This document shows positions 8,722 through 15,933 of a stretch of 64,000 nucleotides of DNA, in pieces; within the stretch, counting starts at the first letter, position 1, and the number at the start of each line of letters is the position of its first letter. The translations under genes were made by a program, and so were the position numbers. The DNA comes from JANXVY01 sp034408685 (lineage in GTDB: Bacteria > Pseudomonadota > Alphaproteobacteria > Rhizobiales > Hyphomicrobiaceae), in the NCBI GenBank assembly GCA_034408685.1, contig JAWXCP010000234.1, forward strand, positions 5,169-69,168. The letters run 5' to 3'. The notes under the pieces are model-generated. The model made no database searches and was not told the origin of the DNA. It saw only the letters and a program-made list of their open reading frames with translations.

Positions 8722-8946
8722 ATGACCTTTTTGTTGGAAAAAGCTGTCGCCGTGGCCCAAGGGCTCGATCCCATGGCCCAAGATGAAATTGCGCGGATGA
8801 TCTTGAGCCTCGCCGGTCGCAACGACGATGTTGTCGTACTGACCGCTGAGGAACGCAGCGCAATCGACCGTTCGCGCGAAGCGGCTGATCGCGGGGAATT
8901 CGCAACCGACGAAGACCTTCGGCGGGTCTTGACCAAGTATCGATAA
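8722..8946 (+). CDS. Antitoxin of a RelE/ParE-type pair
   Basis: This 74-residue acidic protein precedes a RelE/ParE-like toxin and overlaps it by one base (TAATG), the standard arrangement. The sequence has an N-terminal helical segment (LEKAVAVAQGLDPMAQDEIARMIL) and a C-terminal toxin-wrapping tail (ERSAIDRSREAADRGEFATDEDLRRVLTKYR) resembling antitoxins of the addiction-module ParD-like group. The ribosome-binding site is weak. Its position between tatC and the dihydroorotase gene suggests insertion of a mobile TA cassette. Confidence 0.75.
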   Translation: MTFLLEKAVAVAQGLDPMAQDEIARMILSLAGRNDDVVVLTAEERSAIDRSREAADRGEFATDEDLRRVLTKYR

Positions 8947-9239
8947 TGCGAATTAGGCTGACACGTTTGGCGCTCGCAGATCCTGAAGATATCGTCGATC
9001 ACCTAGAAGCAGTTTCGCCCAAAGGCGCGTCTAACGTTCAGGCACGCGTCAACGATGTGTTGGACCTCATTTCACGTCACCCGTTTGCCGGCACCGTGAC
9101 AAACGACCAACGGTTGAGACGCATGACGACCTCCCCCTACCCGTATTTGATCTTCTACGAAGTTACGGAGCTGAGCATCATTGTGCATGCAATCCGGCAT
9201 GGCGCCCGCGATACTGGTTCAATGTCAGGATTGAAATAA
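8946..9239 (+). CDS. RelE/ParE-family toxin
   Basis: The 97-residue protein shows the RelE/ParE fold pattern: an N-terminal strand MRIRLTRLALADPEDIVDHL, a helix pair, then LISRHPFAGTVTNDQRLRRMTTSPYPYLIFYEV and the C-terminal strand IIVHAIRHGARD. The HxxRxxRD-like end is typical of ParE-like members, which poison gyrase; RelE members cleave mRNA. The sequence does not decide between them. It starts inside the stop codon of its antitoxin and ends only 4 bp before the dihydroorotase ATG. Confidence 0.82.
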   Translation: MRIRLTRLALADPEDIVDHLEAVSPKGASNVQARVNDVLDLISRHPFAGTVTNDQRLRRMTTSPYPYLIFYEVTELSIIVHAIRHGARDTGSMSGLK

Positions 9240-9243
9240 ATCC

Positions 9244-10566
9244 ATGCCCAACACCTTCGACCTCCTCATCACTAATGCGACCGTCGTCAATCACGACGGC
9301 GAGGGCGTGCGCGACATCGGCATCCGTGGCGGCCGCATCGTCGGCCTCGGCCAACTCGCTGCCTCCGCCAAGGCCGAGCGCGTCATCGATGCAAGCGGGC
9401 TGCACATCCTCCCCGGCGTCATCGACACCCAAGTCCATTTCCGCGAGCCGGGTCTGACCCACAAAGAAGACCTGGAAACCGGCAGCCGGGCAGCGGTCCT
9501 TGGCGGCGTCACGGCCGTGTTCGAAATGCCCAACACCAAGCCGCTGACGACCTCGGCCGAGTGCCTCGCCGAGAAAGTCGCCCTGGCCCGCAACCGGATG
9601 TTCTGCGATTTCGCGTTTTACGTTGGCGGCACGCGCGAGAACGTCGCCGACATCCCAGCGTTGGAGCGGCTCGAAGGCTCGGCTGGTATCAAAGTGTTCA
9701 TGGGCTCGTCGACGGGCGACCTGCTGGTCGACGACGAAATATCGCTGGACCATATCATCGCCGCCCTCTCCCGCCGCGCAGCGTTCCACGCCGAGGACGA
9801 GGCACGGCTCAATGCCCGCAAGGGCCTTCGCGAACCCGGCAACCCGGCCTCGCACCCCGTCTGGCGCGATGCGACGGCGGCACTCGAAGCCACGACCCGG
9901 CTGGTCCGCATAGCCGAAACGCACCGCCGCCGTGTCCACGTGCTGCACATCTCGACCGGCGACGAGATGGCGTTCCTCGCCCAACACAAGGACTGGGCGA
10001 GTGTCGAGGTCACGCCGCACCATCTGACGCTCGTGGCGCCAGACTGCTACGAGCGGCTCGGCACCTATGCCCAAATGAACCCGCCGGTCCGCGATGATGC
10101 TCACCGCGCGGCGATCTGGGCTGGCATTGCCGACGGGACGGTGGACGTGCTCGGCTCCGACCATGCGCCGCATACGCGCGCGGAAAAAGATCACGCCTAC
10201 CCCGACAGCCACTCCGGCATGACCGGCGTGCAGACGCTAGTGCCGATCATGCTCGACCATGTCAACGCCGGGCGTTTGTCGCTAGCGCGGCTGGTCGATC
10301 TGACGAGCCACGGGCCGCAGCGCCTTTTCGGCATCCAGGCTAAGGGGCGCATCGCGGTTGGCTTTGACGCCGATCTCACGATTGTCGACCTCAAGCGCCC
10401 GGAAACGATCACCAACGCCCAGCAGGCGAGCCGCTGCGGTTGGACCCCGTATGAAGGCGTCACCGTCACCGGCTGGCCCGTCGGCACGATCGTACGCGGC
10501 GCAGTCGTCATGTGGCAGGGCGAGATCGTTGGCCGCGCTGGTGGACAGCCGGTGGGATTTGCCTAA
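9244..10566 (+). CDS. pyrC: Dihydroorotase-family amidohydrolase with a QxH metal motif
   Basis: The 440 residues match the TIGR00857-type dihydroorotase family, which cyclises carbamoyl aspartate in pyrimidine synthesis. Seen are GVIDTQVHFREPGLTHKEDL, VFEMPNTKPLT, IKVFMGSSTGDLLVDD, the metal-binding HAEDEARL and VLHIST, and the catalytic GSDHAPHTRAEK. The usual first His of the HxH pair is Gln (DTQVH); I recall this variant in a Bacteroidetes-like subgroup with the KVFMGSSTG segment, so it may be a subfamily trait. The ATG lies 4 bp after the toxin stop and lacks a good ribosome-binding site, so its translation may depend on the upstream gene. Confidence 0.85.
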   Translation: MPNTFDLLITNATVVNHDGEGVRDIGIRGGRIVGLGQLAASAKAERVIDASGLHILPGVIDTQVHFREPGLTHKEDLETGSRAAVLGGVTAVFEMPNTKPLTTSAECLAEKVALARNRMFCDFAFYVGGTRENVADIPALERLEGSAGIKVFMGSSTGDLLVDDEISLDHIIAALSRRAAFHAEDEARLNARKGLREPGNPASHPVWRDATAALEATTRLVRIAETHRRRVHVLHISTGDEMAFLAQHKDWASVEVTPHHLTLVAPDCYERLGTYAQMNPPVRDDAHRAAIWAGIADGTVDVLGSDHAPHTRAEKDHAYPDSHSGMTGVQTLVPIMLDHVNAGRLSLARLVDLTSHGPQRLFGIQAKGRIAVGFDADLTIVDLKRPETITNAQQASRCGWTPYEGVTVTGWPVGTIVRGAVVMWQGEIVGRAGGQPVGFA

Positions 10567-10578
10567 GGAGGCTTTATC

Positions 10579-11106
10579 ATGCCAGCACGCTTCTCATACG
10601 GCGCGATCATCGCGCGCCTGTTCCGTATGGATGACGAGGCGTGGGAACGGCATGCTTCGCCATGGAGCGTTTGGACGCGGGTTCCCACCATTGTTCCGTT
10701 GTTGGCGGCGGTTTGGGTCAATAGCTATTCCGGTTGGTTGTGCGCGTTGTCGCTCGGCGTGGTCGCCATTTGGAGTTATCTTAATCTGCGGGTTTTCCCT
10801 CCACCAGCATCCACGGATAATTGGGCGTCGAAAGCAACGTTCGGCGAGCGGATTTGGCTCAATCGCGGCTTAGTCCCGATCCCGACGCGTCATGTGCGCG
10901 TGGCTGATCTGCTGGCAGGTGTGGCTGGTTTGGCATTCGCAGTTGGTGTCGTTGGAGCGTGGTTTAACGAACCGGTTTCGACGTTGACGGGCGGTGCAAT
11001 CGCGTTATTTGCCAAACTATGGTTCTGCGATCGCATGGTCTGGATCTATGAGGACATGAAGGACGCGGACCCGCGTTATCAAGCGTGGCGCAAACCGTCG
11101 CCATAA
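10579..11106 (+). CDS. DUF6653-like small membrane protein
   Basis: This 175-residue protein carries WERHASPWSVWTRVPTIVPLL, followed by two close hydrophobic segments (about 40-75) and another pair near residues 115-150, with a conserved-looking FGERIWLNRGLVPIPTRH loop and a WIYEDMKDADPRYQAWRKP tail. The pattern agrees with the DUF6653 family as I remember it; function is unknown. A strong AAGGAGG site precedes the ATG, and the gene starts 12 bp after the dihydroorotase, so it is probably in the same transcript. Confidence 0.65.
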   Translation: MPARFSYGAIIARLFRMDDEAWERHASPWSVWTRVPTIVPLLAAVWVNSYSGWLCALSLGVVAIWSYLNLRVFPPPASTDNWASKATFGERIWLNRGLVPIPTRHVRVADLLAGVAGLAFAVGVVGAWFNEPVSTLTGGAIALFAKLWFCDRMVWIYEDMKDADPRYQAWRKPSP

Positions 11107-11129
11107 ACGCGTGTTTCAACTTCAAAGTT

Positions 11130-11226
11130 GGCTCCCTGCCGATCTGGCATGGCTCCCTGCCGATCTGGCTCCCTGCCGATCTGGCGCGCGGCCAATCTGG
11201 CTCCCTGCCAATCTGGCGCGCGGCCG
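11130..11226. repeat. Nested tandem repeats of CTCCCTGCCGATCTGG
   Basis: The spacer between two converging genes contains four copies of CTCCCTGCCRATCTGG, interleaved with two copies of AATCTGGCGCGCGGCC. The units are 16-21 bp apart, so there is no single period. The region has no convincing gene. A related CAATCTGG motif appears again near 63380. Confidence 0.85.
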
Positions 11227-11251
11227 CCATGATTCCGAATCAAGGCTCGCT

Positions 11252-11827
11252 TTACAGACCCACGGTATCGATCTGGCACTTTTTGATATAATTAGCCTTC
11301 GGCGCGCCCGCGAGCCGCTTGTCCTCGGCTGACTTTTGGCACGCCGCAGCCGCATCGATTGCACATGCCGACACAAAGCTATCTTTAGCTGCACCAGTAA
11401 GCTGCTTGTCTGCGGCCTGGACAGCACACGATGTGGTCGGCCGAGCGGCTGGTTTTGCCGCTGCGGCGGTCGCAGTTGGTGCTGCTGCCTTTGGCGCAGT
11501 CCCGGCAGGCGCCCCCGGTTTCGGGGCTGGAGCGGGTTGCTTAGCGGTTGCCACCGGTGGCTTTCCAGCCGGCGCAATCGTCACCGGCTTGATGCCTGGA
11601 GTAACTGATTTGGCGGCCGGGACGGGCGTCGCAACGGCGGGTTGCGCGGCAGCCTTCGGGACATTCGCAGGCTTCGCCGGTGCGGGAGCTTTCACCGCGG
11701 GGGCGACCGGGGCGGGCGCGGGCTGTTGCGCGAGGCTCGACGCTGAAATCACTGACGAAACGGCCAGACCAACCGCGACAGCACAGGCAGATAAAGGAGC
11801 GGACGAAACAGCAAACATGATGCGCAT
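11252..11827 (-). CDS. Secreted PsiF-repeat-like protein
   Basis: The 191-residue protein begins with a signal peptide (MRIMFAVSSAPLSACAVAVGLAVSSVISASSLAQQ), continues with a 100-residue Ala/Pro/Lys-rich linker, and ends with two PsiF-like motifs: CAVQAADKQLTGAAKDSFVSAC and CQKSAEDKRLAGAPKANYIKKC. PsiF in E. coli is a phosphate-starvation-inducible periplasmic protein of unknown function. No Pho box is seen upstream. The start at 11827 is chosen because it begins the signal peptide. Confidence 0.72.
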   Translation of the reverse strand: MRIMFAVSSAPLSACAVAVGLAVSSVISASSLAQQPAPAPVAPAVKAPAPAKPANVPKAAAQPAVATPVPAAKSVTPGIKPVTIAPAGKPPVATAKQPAPAPKPGAPAGTAPKAAAPTATAAAAKPAARPTTSCAVQAADKQLTGAAKDSFVSACAIDAAAACQKSAEDKRLAGAPKANYIKKCQIDTVGL

Positions 11828-12027
11828 GGGTGTCTCCGGGTCGTTAGCCGGTCGGCGCTGACACTCAAATGTGGTTGAACAACGGACGATAAAGACCTTG
11901 CCGGAGGATTGATCCAGAAACAATCCACCCGGACGCACGATCCGCACCGCCGTGTTTCTCCCATGCTAAGCGAACCCTGCCAGGGCTACATGCACACCGC
12001 ACACGGCACACGGCACAATCTGGTAGC

Positions 12028-12900
12028 CTATCTCCAGCCGCGGGCCAGGATAGCCGCCTCGTCGTCCTTCGATAGCGCCGGGTTGGCACCCAGCTTTGAC
12101 ATCACGCCGTCCAGCGCAGCAGCGTCGTGGCCACCGGCCGGCTTCATGGCTCCAGGTTCCGCTCCAGGCGATGTCCCGGCGGTCGTCGCGATTTTTGCTA
12201 CGCCCTCGACAGTCCACAACCCGCGCGTCTCGCGGCACGCCACACCGAGCGCCGTCGGCCGCTGATCGACCCCCGATGTCAGTTCGAACTCGCGGCAGTA
12301 TCGCTTGCCTTGATCGCGGAACGTGGACATGGCCACCAGCGCGAGAGGCTCACCCCGACCGGTTGACAGCGCAAGTGGCTGGTAACTCGGTCGGCGTTCG
12401 AGAACCGAGGCCAAAAGCCCGTCGGAGGGAACGGGCCCAAGCGCCACGACCGCGCTTGCGTCGTTCGCATCCCCATCGGGCTGCGCCAGCCACAACATGC
12501 TGACACCGGCGACGACGGCAAGGCAAGCCGCCACAGCCGCAATGTCGCGCCGAGACGGGACCCACGCCGAACGCTGGCGTGGTCGCATTTGAATGATCGT
12601 GGCGGTCGCAGGTACGACTGAGACCGTTGCCGCCGATGGCGTGCCAGCCGCGTCTAAAGCAGACTTTGCCGAAAGCGCCGGGCCACCCTCGCGGATCAAA
12701 GCGATCAGGCCTTCGGGCATCGGTGCGTCGAACGCCTCGTCGCTGACACCAGCAACGAGAGCCGCCGTTCGCTCGAACATGGCGACCGTTTCGCGTGCCT
12801 CGGGGTCGGTTTCGAGAAACGCAGCGATCTTTGTCCGCTCGTCAGCGTCGAGCAATCCGTCGGCATATGTCATCAGGGTTTCGTCATCGGGCCGCTTCAT
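12028..12900 (-). CDS. Second anti-sigma-like membrane protein
   Basis: The 290-residue protein starts MKRPDDETLMTYADGLLDADERTKIAAFLETDPEARETVAMFE, the opening of transmembrane anti-sigma factors of the zf-HC2-like group, but without the zinc-binding HxxxCxxC. One membrane helix (residues 118-140, IAAVAACLAVVAGVSMLWLA) separates an inside domain from a periplasmic region of about 150 residues. Its N-terminus and C-terminal end (HDAAALDGVMSKLGANPAL) resemble the adjacent anti-sigma gene, so the two are probably duplicates. It overlaps that gene by ATGA, forming a sigma-anti-anti operon. Confidence 0.72.
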   Translation of the reverse strand: MKRPDDETLMTYADGLLDADERTKIAAFLETDPEARETVAMFERTAALVAGVSDEAFDAPMPEGLIALIREGGPALSAKSALDAAGTPSAATVSVVPATATIIQMRPRQRSAWVPSRRDIAAVAACLAVVAGVSMLWLAQPDGDANDASAVVALGPVPSDGLLASVLERRPSYQPLALSTGRGEPLALVAMSTFRDQGKRYCREFELTSGVDQRPTALGVACRETRGLWTVEGVAKIATTAGTSPGAEPGAMKPAGGHDAAALDGVMSKLGANPALSKDDEAAILARGWR

Positions 12901-13691
12901 CGCATTTCACTTTCGCTTTTAATTCCGGATGTTCGCCGGTTCGCACCAAGCATTTCCAACACGCCCGTCATCGCGCCATGCGCCTGGACAGCGTCTGCCG
13001 CATAGGTTCCCGTCGGGCTCGAGCGTGTCGCGATGACGCCGAGCACGGACCACGATTGGTCCGATCTGCGACAAGCAACGACAACGGCTGCAGGCAAACG
13101 GTCGTCGTTACGGTCATCGAACGCATCAAGCTCGCGACACGTGTTGCCGAACTTGTCCTTGAACTCGGAGATCACCCGATACCGCTCGAACTCGCGGCTC
13201 GGCGCCGCTGCTTGCAGGTTAGCCCCATGATCAAGGGCCGCGCGCAAACTGCTGTCATGTCGGACCTCGCCGAGTGACAACTCCCCCGGCGCAGTTGAGT
13301 GGGCATCGCGCTGCGGGGATGTGAACGCCACGGCTAGCCACGCGAGGGCAATGGCTGTTGTCGCCGTTCCAGCAACCCACGCCGCGCCGCCAAGTCCCGT
13401 TCCAGCGAACGCTGGCCCAAAAACCCAAGCCGAATGAAACGTGCTCGGCTCTCGGCCGATCCGCCGCCGCTTTGGACCACGCTCGACCAGTTTGACGAGC
13501 GGGTCCATGCCGCGGGTGAAATCTTGGTCGGCGAACGCGTGCCGCGTCATGGCCGTCACCAGCATCATCGTGTGCACAAAGCGTTGGGCTACCGCATCGC
13601 CCAGCAGGTAGCGTTCGATCGCCACGCGGCTTGCTGCATCAAGGTGGCCGTCGGCATAGGCCATCAGCGTTTCATCGGTCGGTCGCGTCAT
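12897..13691 (-). CDS. First anti-sigma-like membrane protein
   Basis: The 264 residues begin MTRPTDETLMAYADGHLDAASRVAIERYLLGD, an anti-sigma-type N-terminal helical domain without zinc ligands, followed by a membrane helix near residue 100-125 (GLGGAAWVAGTATTAIALAWLAVAF) and a periplasmic domain with the same FKDKFGNTCRELDAF...VACRRSDQSWSVLGV plan as its downstream neighbour (YCREFELTSG...GVACRETRGLWTVEGV). The gene overlaps the ECF sigma gene by ATGA, the classical pairing of sigma and its membrane-bound inhibitor. What signal the periplasmic part senses is unknown. Confidence 0.75.
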   Translation of the reverse strand: MTRPTDETLMAYADGHLDAASRVAIERYLLGDAVAQRFVHTMMLVTAMTRHAFADQDFTRGMDPLVKLVERGPKRRRIGREPSTFHSAWVFGPAFAGTGLGGAAWVAGTATTAIALAWLAVAFTSPQRDAHSTAPGELSLGEVRHDSSLRAALDHGANLQAAAPSREFERYRVISEFKDKFGNTCRELDAFDDRNDDRLPAAVVVACRRSDQSWSVLGVIATRSSPTGTYAADAVQAHGAMTGVLEMLGANRRTSGIKSESEMR

Positions 13692-14218
13692 GACAACGAA
13701 CTCGCTCGATCTGAGTATTGGGATGTTGGCCGATCAATCGCGATCGCCAGCCGCTTGCGGGCCCGGGCTAACCGGCTCATCACCGTACCCGTCGGTATCG
13801 AAAGGACGTCGGCGGCCTCCTGGTAGCTGAGACCATCGATCGTCACGAGTGCCAGAACCAGACGCTGCTCTTCTGGTAGATTGCCGATCTCCCGGCGTAC
13901 GACTTCCAGCGCCATGCGGGCTTCGGTCTGTTCATGGATCCGGGCATCAAAGGCCACCGCCTCCATAGCTTCGGGATCATGACTGTCGGATCGGCGTATC
14001 GCTTGCCGCCGTCTGTCGATCCAGGTCGTTTGCACGATGCGAAACATCCAACTGTCCATCCGTGTACCGGGCGTGAACTGGTCAAGCCGGCCGAGAGCAC
14101 GCTCACAGGCAGATTGCAGCACGTCGTCGGCTTCCGTCATGGAACCCGTCAACGAGTAAGCGAACCTCCGAAGTCGCGGGAGCAGATCGATGATCTGTTG
14201 GCGAACGTCCTGTGTCAT
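13688..14218 (-). CDS. ECF-family RNA polymerase sigma factor
   Basis: The 176-residue protein has sigma region 2 (LLPRLRRFAYSLTGSMTEADDVLQSACERAL...DSWMFRIVQTTWIDRRR) and region 4 (LPEEQRLVLALVTIDGLSYQEAADVLSIPTGTVMSRLARARKRL). It lacks the long N-terminal domain of house-keeping sigmas. The ATG at 14218 gives the standard ECF size. It is followed by two overlapping anti-sigma-like genes. Its own upstream region carries GGAATA-N15-CGTTATC, repeated at four other places in this window, so it probably activates itself. It resembles the EcfG promoter preference (GGAAC-N16-CGTT) but has no phyR or nepR next to it. Confidence 0.9.
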   Translation of the reverse strand: MTQDVRQQIIDLLPRLRRFAYSLTGSMTEADDVLQSACERALGRLDQFTPGTRMDSWMFRIVQTTWIDRRRQAIRRSDSHDPEAMEAVAFDARIHEQTEARMALEVVRREIGNLPEEQRLVLALVTIDGLSYQEAADVLSIPTGTVMSRLARARKRLAIAIDRPTSQYSDRASSLS

Positions 14219-14249
14219 GCGATTATCGCCGGTTAGGTATATATGGGAT

Positions 14250-14277
14250 GATAACGGTCGTTGCGGTCGTCTATTCC
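14250..14277 (-). promoter_or_regulatory. Predicted ECF promoter of the sigma gene
   Basis: On the minus strand GGAAT (14277-14273) and CGTTATC (14256-14250) are separated by 16 bases, 31 bp before the sigma ATG. The same elements with the same spacing occur before four other genes. Autoregulation is inferred. Confidence 0.78.
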
Positions 14278-14429
14278 AGTCAGTCATTGAAAATGGTTCG
14301 AGATTTCTTGCGATCTACGTGGCCGCTTATAGTTCGAGTGATCGCATCGTTGGTGCGCCGTCAACCGTGACAAATTTTTCGCAGCCGCGAGGCCCCCACG
14401 TCGCAACAAAGTTATATGCGTTGGCCTGG

Positions 14430-14457
14430 GGAATAACCTTCCGTTCATGACGTTATC
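14430..14457 (+). promoter_or_regulatory. Predicted ECF promoter of the Asn/Ser-repeat gene
   Basis: GGAAT (14430-14434), 16 bases, then CGTTATC (14451-14457), ending 52 bp before the ATG at 14510. The layout matches the sigma gene's own promoter base for base in both elements. Confidence 0.8.
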
Positions 14458-14509
14458 ACTGGGACTGCCGTGAAATCGCGGGCGGTCGTAGTAACCAAGG
14501 AGATACGTA

Positions 14510-14821
14510 ATGAACAAAGTGACCATCACGACGCTTGCTGTTGCAACGCTGCTCGGCGCCGGTGCTGCCCAGGCTGCAGCTCCTCTCGAGGCAGTTGATG
14601 CAAAGGCTCCTGTCGCCATCGAGAAGGCTGAGCGTATTCAGGTCGCTGGCAACTCTTCGTCGAACAGCAGCTCGAACAGCAGCTCGAACAGCTCGTCCAA
14701 CAGCTCTTCGAACTCGTCGTCCAACAGCTCTTCGAACTCGTCGTCGAACAGCAGCTCGAACGGCTCTTCGAACTCGTCTTCAAACAGCAGCTCGAACCGT
14801 TCGTCGAACCGTTCGCGTTAA
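14510..14821 (+). CDS. Exported Asn/Ser-repeat protein
   Basis: This 103-residue protein has a signal peptide (MNKVTITTLAVATLLGAGAAQA), a short linker (residues 23-47), and then about 50 residues of almost pure NSSS tetrapeptide repeat ending in NRSSNRSR. I recognise no family. The composition suggests a flexible, hydrophilic exported polypeptide; the two C-terminal Arg are the only charges of the repeat. A CAAGGAGATACGTA ribosome-binding region precedes the ATG and a strong terminator follows, so it is a single-gene transcription unit, controlled by the ECF-type promoter at 14430. Confidence 0.75.
   Translation: MNKVTITTLAVATLLGAGAAQAAAPLEAVDAKAPVAIEKAERIQVAGNSSSNSSSNSSSNSSSNSSSNSSSNSSSNSSSNSSSNGSSNSSSNSSSNRSSNRSR
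14646..14815. repeat. AGC/TCG-rich repeat tract encoding (NSSS)n
   Basis: The tract consists of 12-bp units such as AACAGCAGCTCG and AACTCGTCGTCC, with synonymous variation between AGC, TCG, TCC and TCT serine codons. The synonymous differences mean the peptide repeat is kept by selection rather than being a very recent slippage product. Confidence 0.8.
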
Positions 14822-14844
14822 GCTTCTGGCCGCAAGATCCAGGG

Positions 14845-14873
14845 AAAGGGGCCGGGATTTCCGGCCCCTTTTT
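14845..14873 (+). terminator. Rho-independent terminator of the Asn/Ser-repeat gene
   Basis: A GGGGCCGG stem (14848-14855), five-base loop GATTT and CCGGCCCC (14861-14868) are followed by TTTTT. The flanking AAA/TTT extends the stem. It lies 24 bp after the stop codon. Confidence 0.92.
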
Positions 14874-15048
14874 GCGTTCGCATACCGTCAGTTGAGCACT
14901 GCTGATCCAGTCTTAGGTCCGACGGCCTCATCCAACTCGTCGGCTGCCGATCGCCGGTGCTCGGCGTATCCCCCAAACGGAAAAACGCGAGACCGGCTGG
15001 TCTCGCGCTATCAACACCGATGTCATGCCGACAACCTCTCGGCGCGGG

Positions 15049-15765
15049 CTACCTCTCGGCGCGGGCAAATCGGCGGTACCAACCTTCCACAACTTGGGTC
15101 TGCCTGAGTATCTTTTCTTTCTTATCGGCCTGCTGCAGCGTCTCGACCCGAATCTCGGCGGCGAGCGATGTCGTGTCCCGGCGGAATGGGATGACCTGAA
15201 CGAGCGGCGTGCCACGCTCCAGCGTGTAGACGCCATCGGGCGCGGTGGCGATAAAAGGGAAATTGATAAGCGAATGGTACGTGTCGGTATCAACGACACC
15301 CGCGATACATTCAAACACCGGGCTGGCACGGTTCAGCGGCGATACGAACAAACAGCTCCAGCCCGGCGGTGTGATGATCGTCCAATAGTTGTGAAACTTG
15401 CACGGTGGGCGAGGCTCGCGCGGATTGCCCGCGATTTGATGCATCGCATGGTTCGAAACCATGACCTTCTCGTATTCCCAACCGGCTTCGACGGTCTGGC
15501 CATTATCTCGAATGTCGAGCCGAACCGTGGCCGCCAGGGGCAACACCCACCCCGTCGTCATGGCGTCGAGAAACGGCATGCAACGCTTGATTGTCAGTCC
15601 GTTGTTGTTGGCATGCACGTGGGCCTTGTCGACAGCCGGAAGCTTACGGAACCAGTCGGGGATGACCGTTTTAGCGGCCACCGGTTCGGCGATCACTCCA
15701 TGGTCCTTGGCATCGCAGACGAACTCGATTTTCGGTTTCACCAAAGGCGCTAACAGGCGCAGCAT
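15049..15765 (-). CDS. DUF6065-like protein
   Basis: The 238-residue protein contains TIKRCMPFLDAMTTGWVLPLAATVRLDI, CKFHNYWTIITPPGWSCLFVSPLNR and GVVDTDTYHSLINFPFIAT, a set of motifs I associate with the DUF6065 family, found in bacteria and phages and of unknown function. No signal peptide or membrane segment is seen. The ATG at 15765 has GGGAG seven bases upstream; a start at 15783 would leave almost no leader after the predicted promoter. The gene is divergent from the RTX gene and has an ECF-type promoter of its own. The end of the gene holds a short direct duplication (about 15037-15066). Confidence 0.62.
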   Translation of the reverse strand: MLRLLAPLVKPKIEFVCDAKDHGVIAEPVAAKTVIPDWFRKLPAVDKAHVHANNNGLTIKRCMPFLDAMTTGWVLPLAATVRLDIRDNGQTVEAGWEYEKVMVSNHAMHQIAGNPREPRPPCKFHNYWTIITPPGWSCLFVSPLNRASPVFECIAGVVDTDTYHSLINFPFIATAPDGVYTLERGTPLVQVIPFRRDTTSLAAEIRVETLQQADKKEKILRQTQVVEGWYRRFARAER

Positions 15766-15798
15766 AGCTCGTCTCCCTAGCATAACGTATCACGCGAC

Positions 15799-15826
15799 GA
15801 TAACGCGTCTGCGGCAACTCTATTCC
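15799..15826 (-). promoter_or_regulatory. Predicted ECF promoter of the DUF6065-like gene
   Basis: On the minus strand GGAAT (15826-15822), 16 bases, CGTTATC (15805-15799). It ends 33 bp before the preferred ATG at 15765. Confidence 0.8.
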
Positions 15827-15850
15827 CGACACGCTCCGCTTTTTATCGGC

Positions 15851-15878
15851 GGAATAACTCCAAGTGACCAGCGTTGTT
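15851..15878 (+). promoter_or_regulatory. Predicted ECF promoter of the RTX-secretion operon
   Basis: GGAAT (15851-15855), 16 bases, CGTTGTT (15872-15878), 55 bp before the RTX start codon. Its -35 element lies 25 bp from the -35 element of the divergent promoter at 15822. Confidence 0.78.
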
Positions 15879-15933
15879 GTTCAGCCGCGCTGACGTCGGC
15901 CGGCCAAATCAACCCGTCATTGGAGTTCATCCC

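Noticed and set aside
9178..10212. 344-residue open frame antisense to the dihydroorotase
   Set aside because: The translation has no recognisable family and the sense strand is a clear amidohydrolase.
13688..14218. Identity as the EcfG general stress sigma factor
   Set aside because: The promoter motif is similar, but phyR and nepR are absent and membrane anti-sigma genes follow, which is not the EcfG arrangement.
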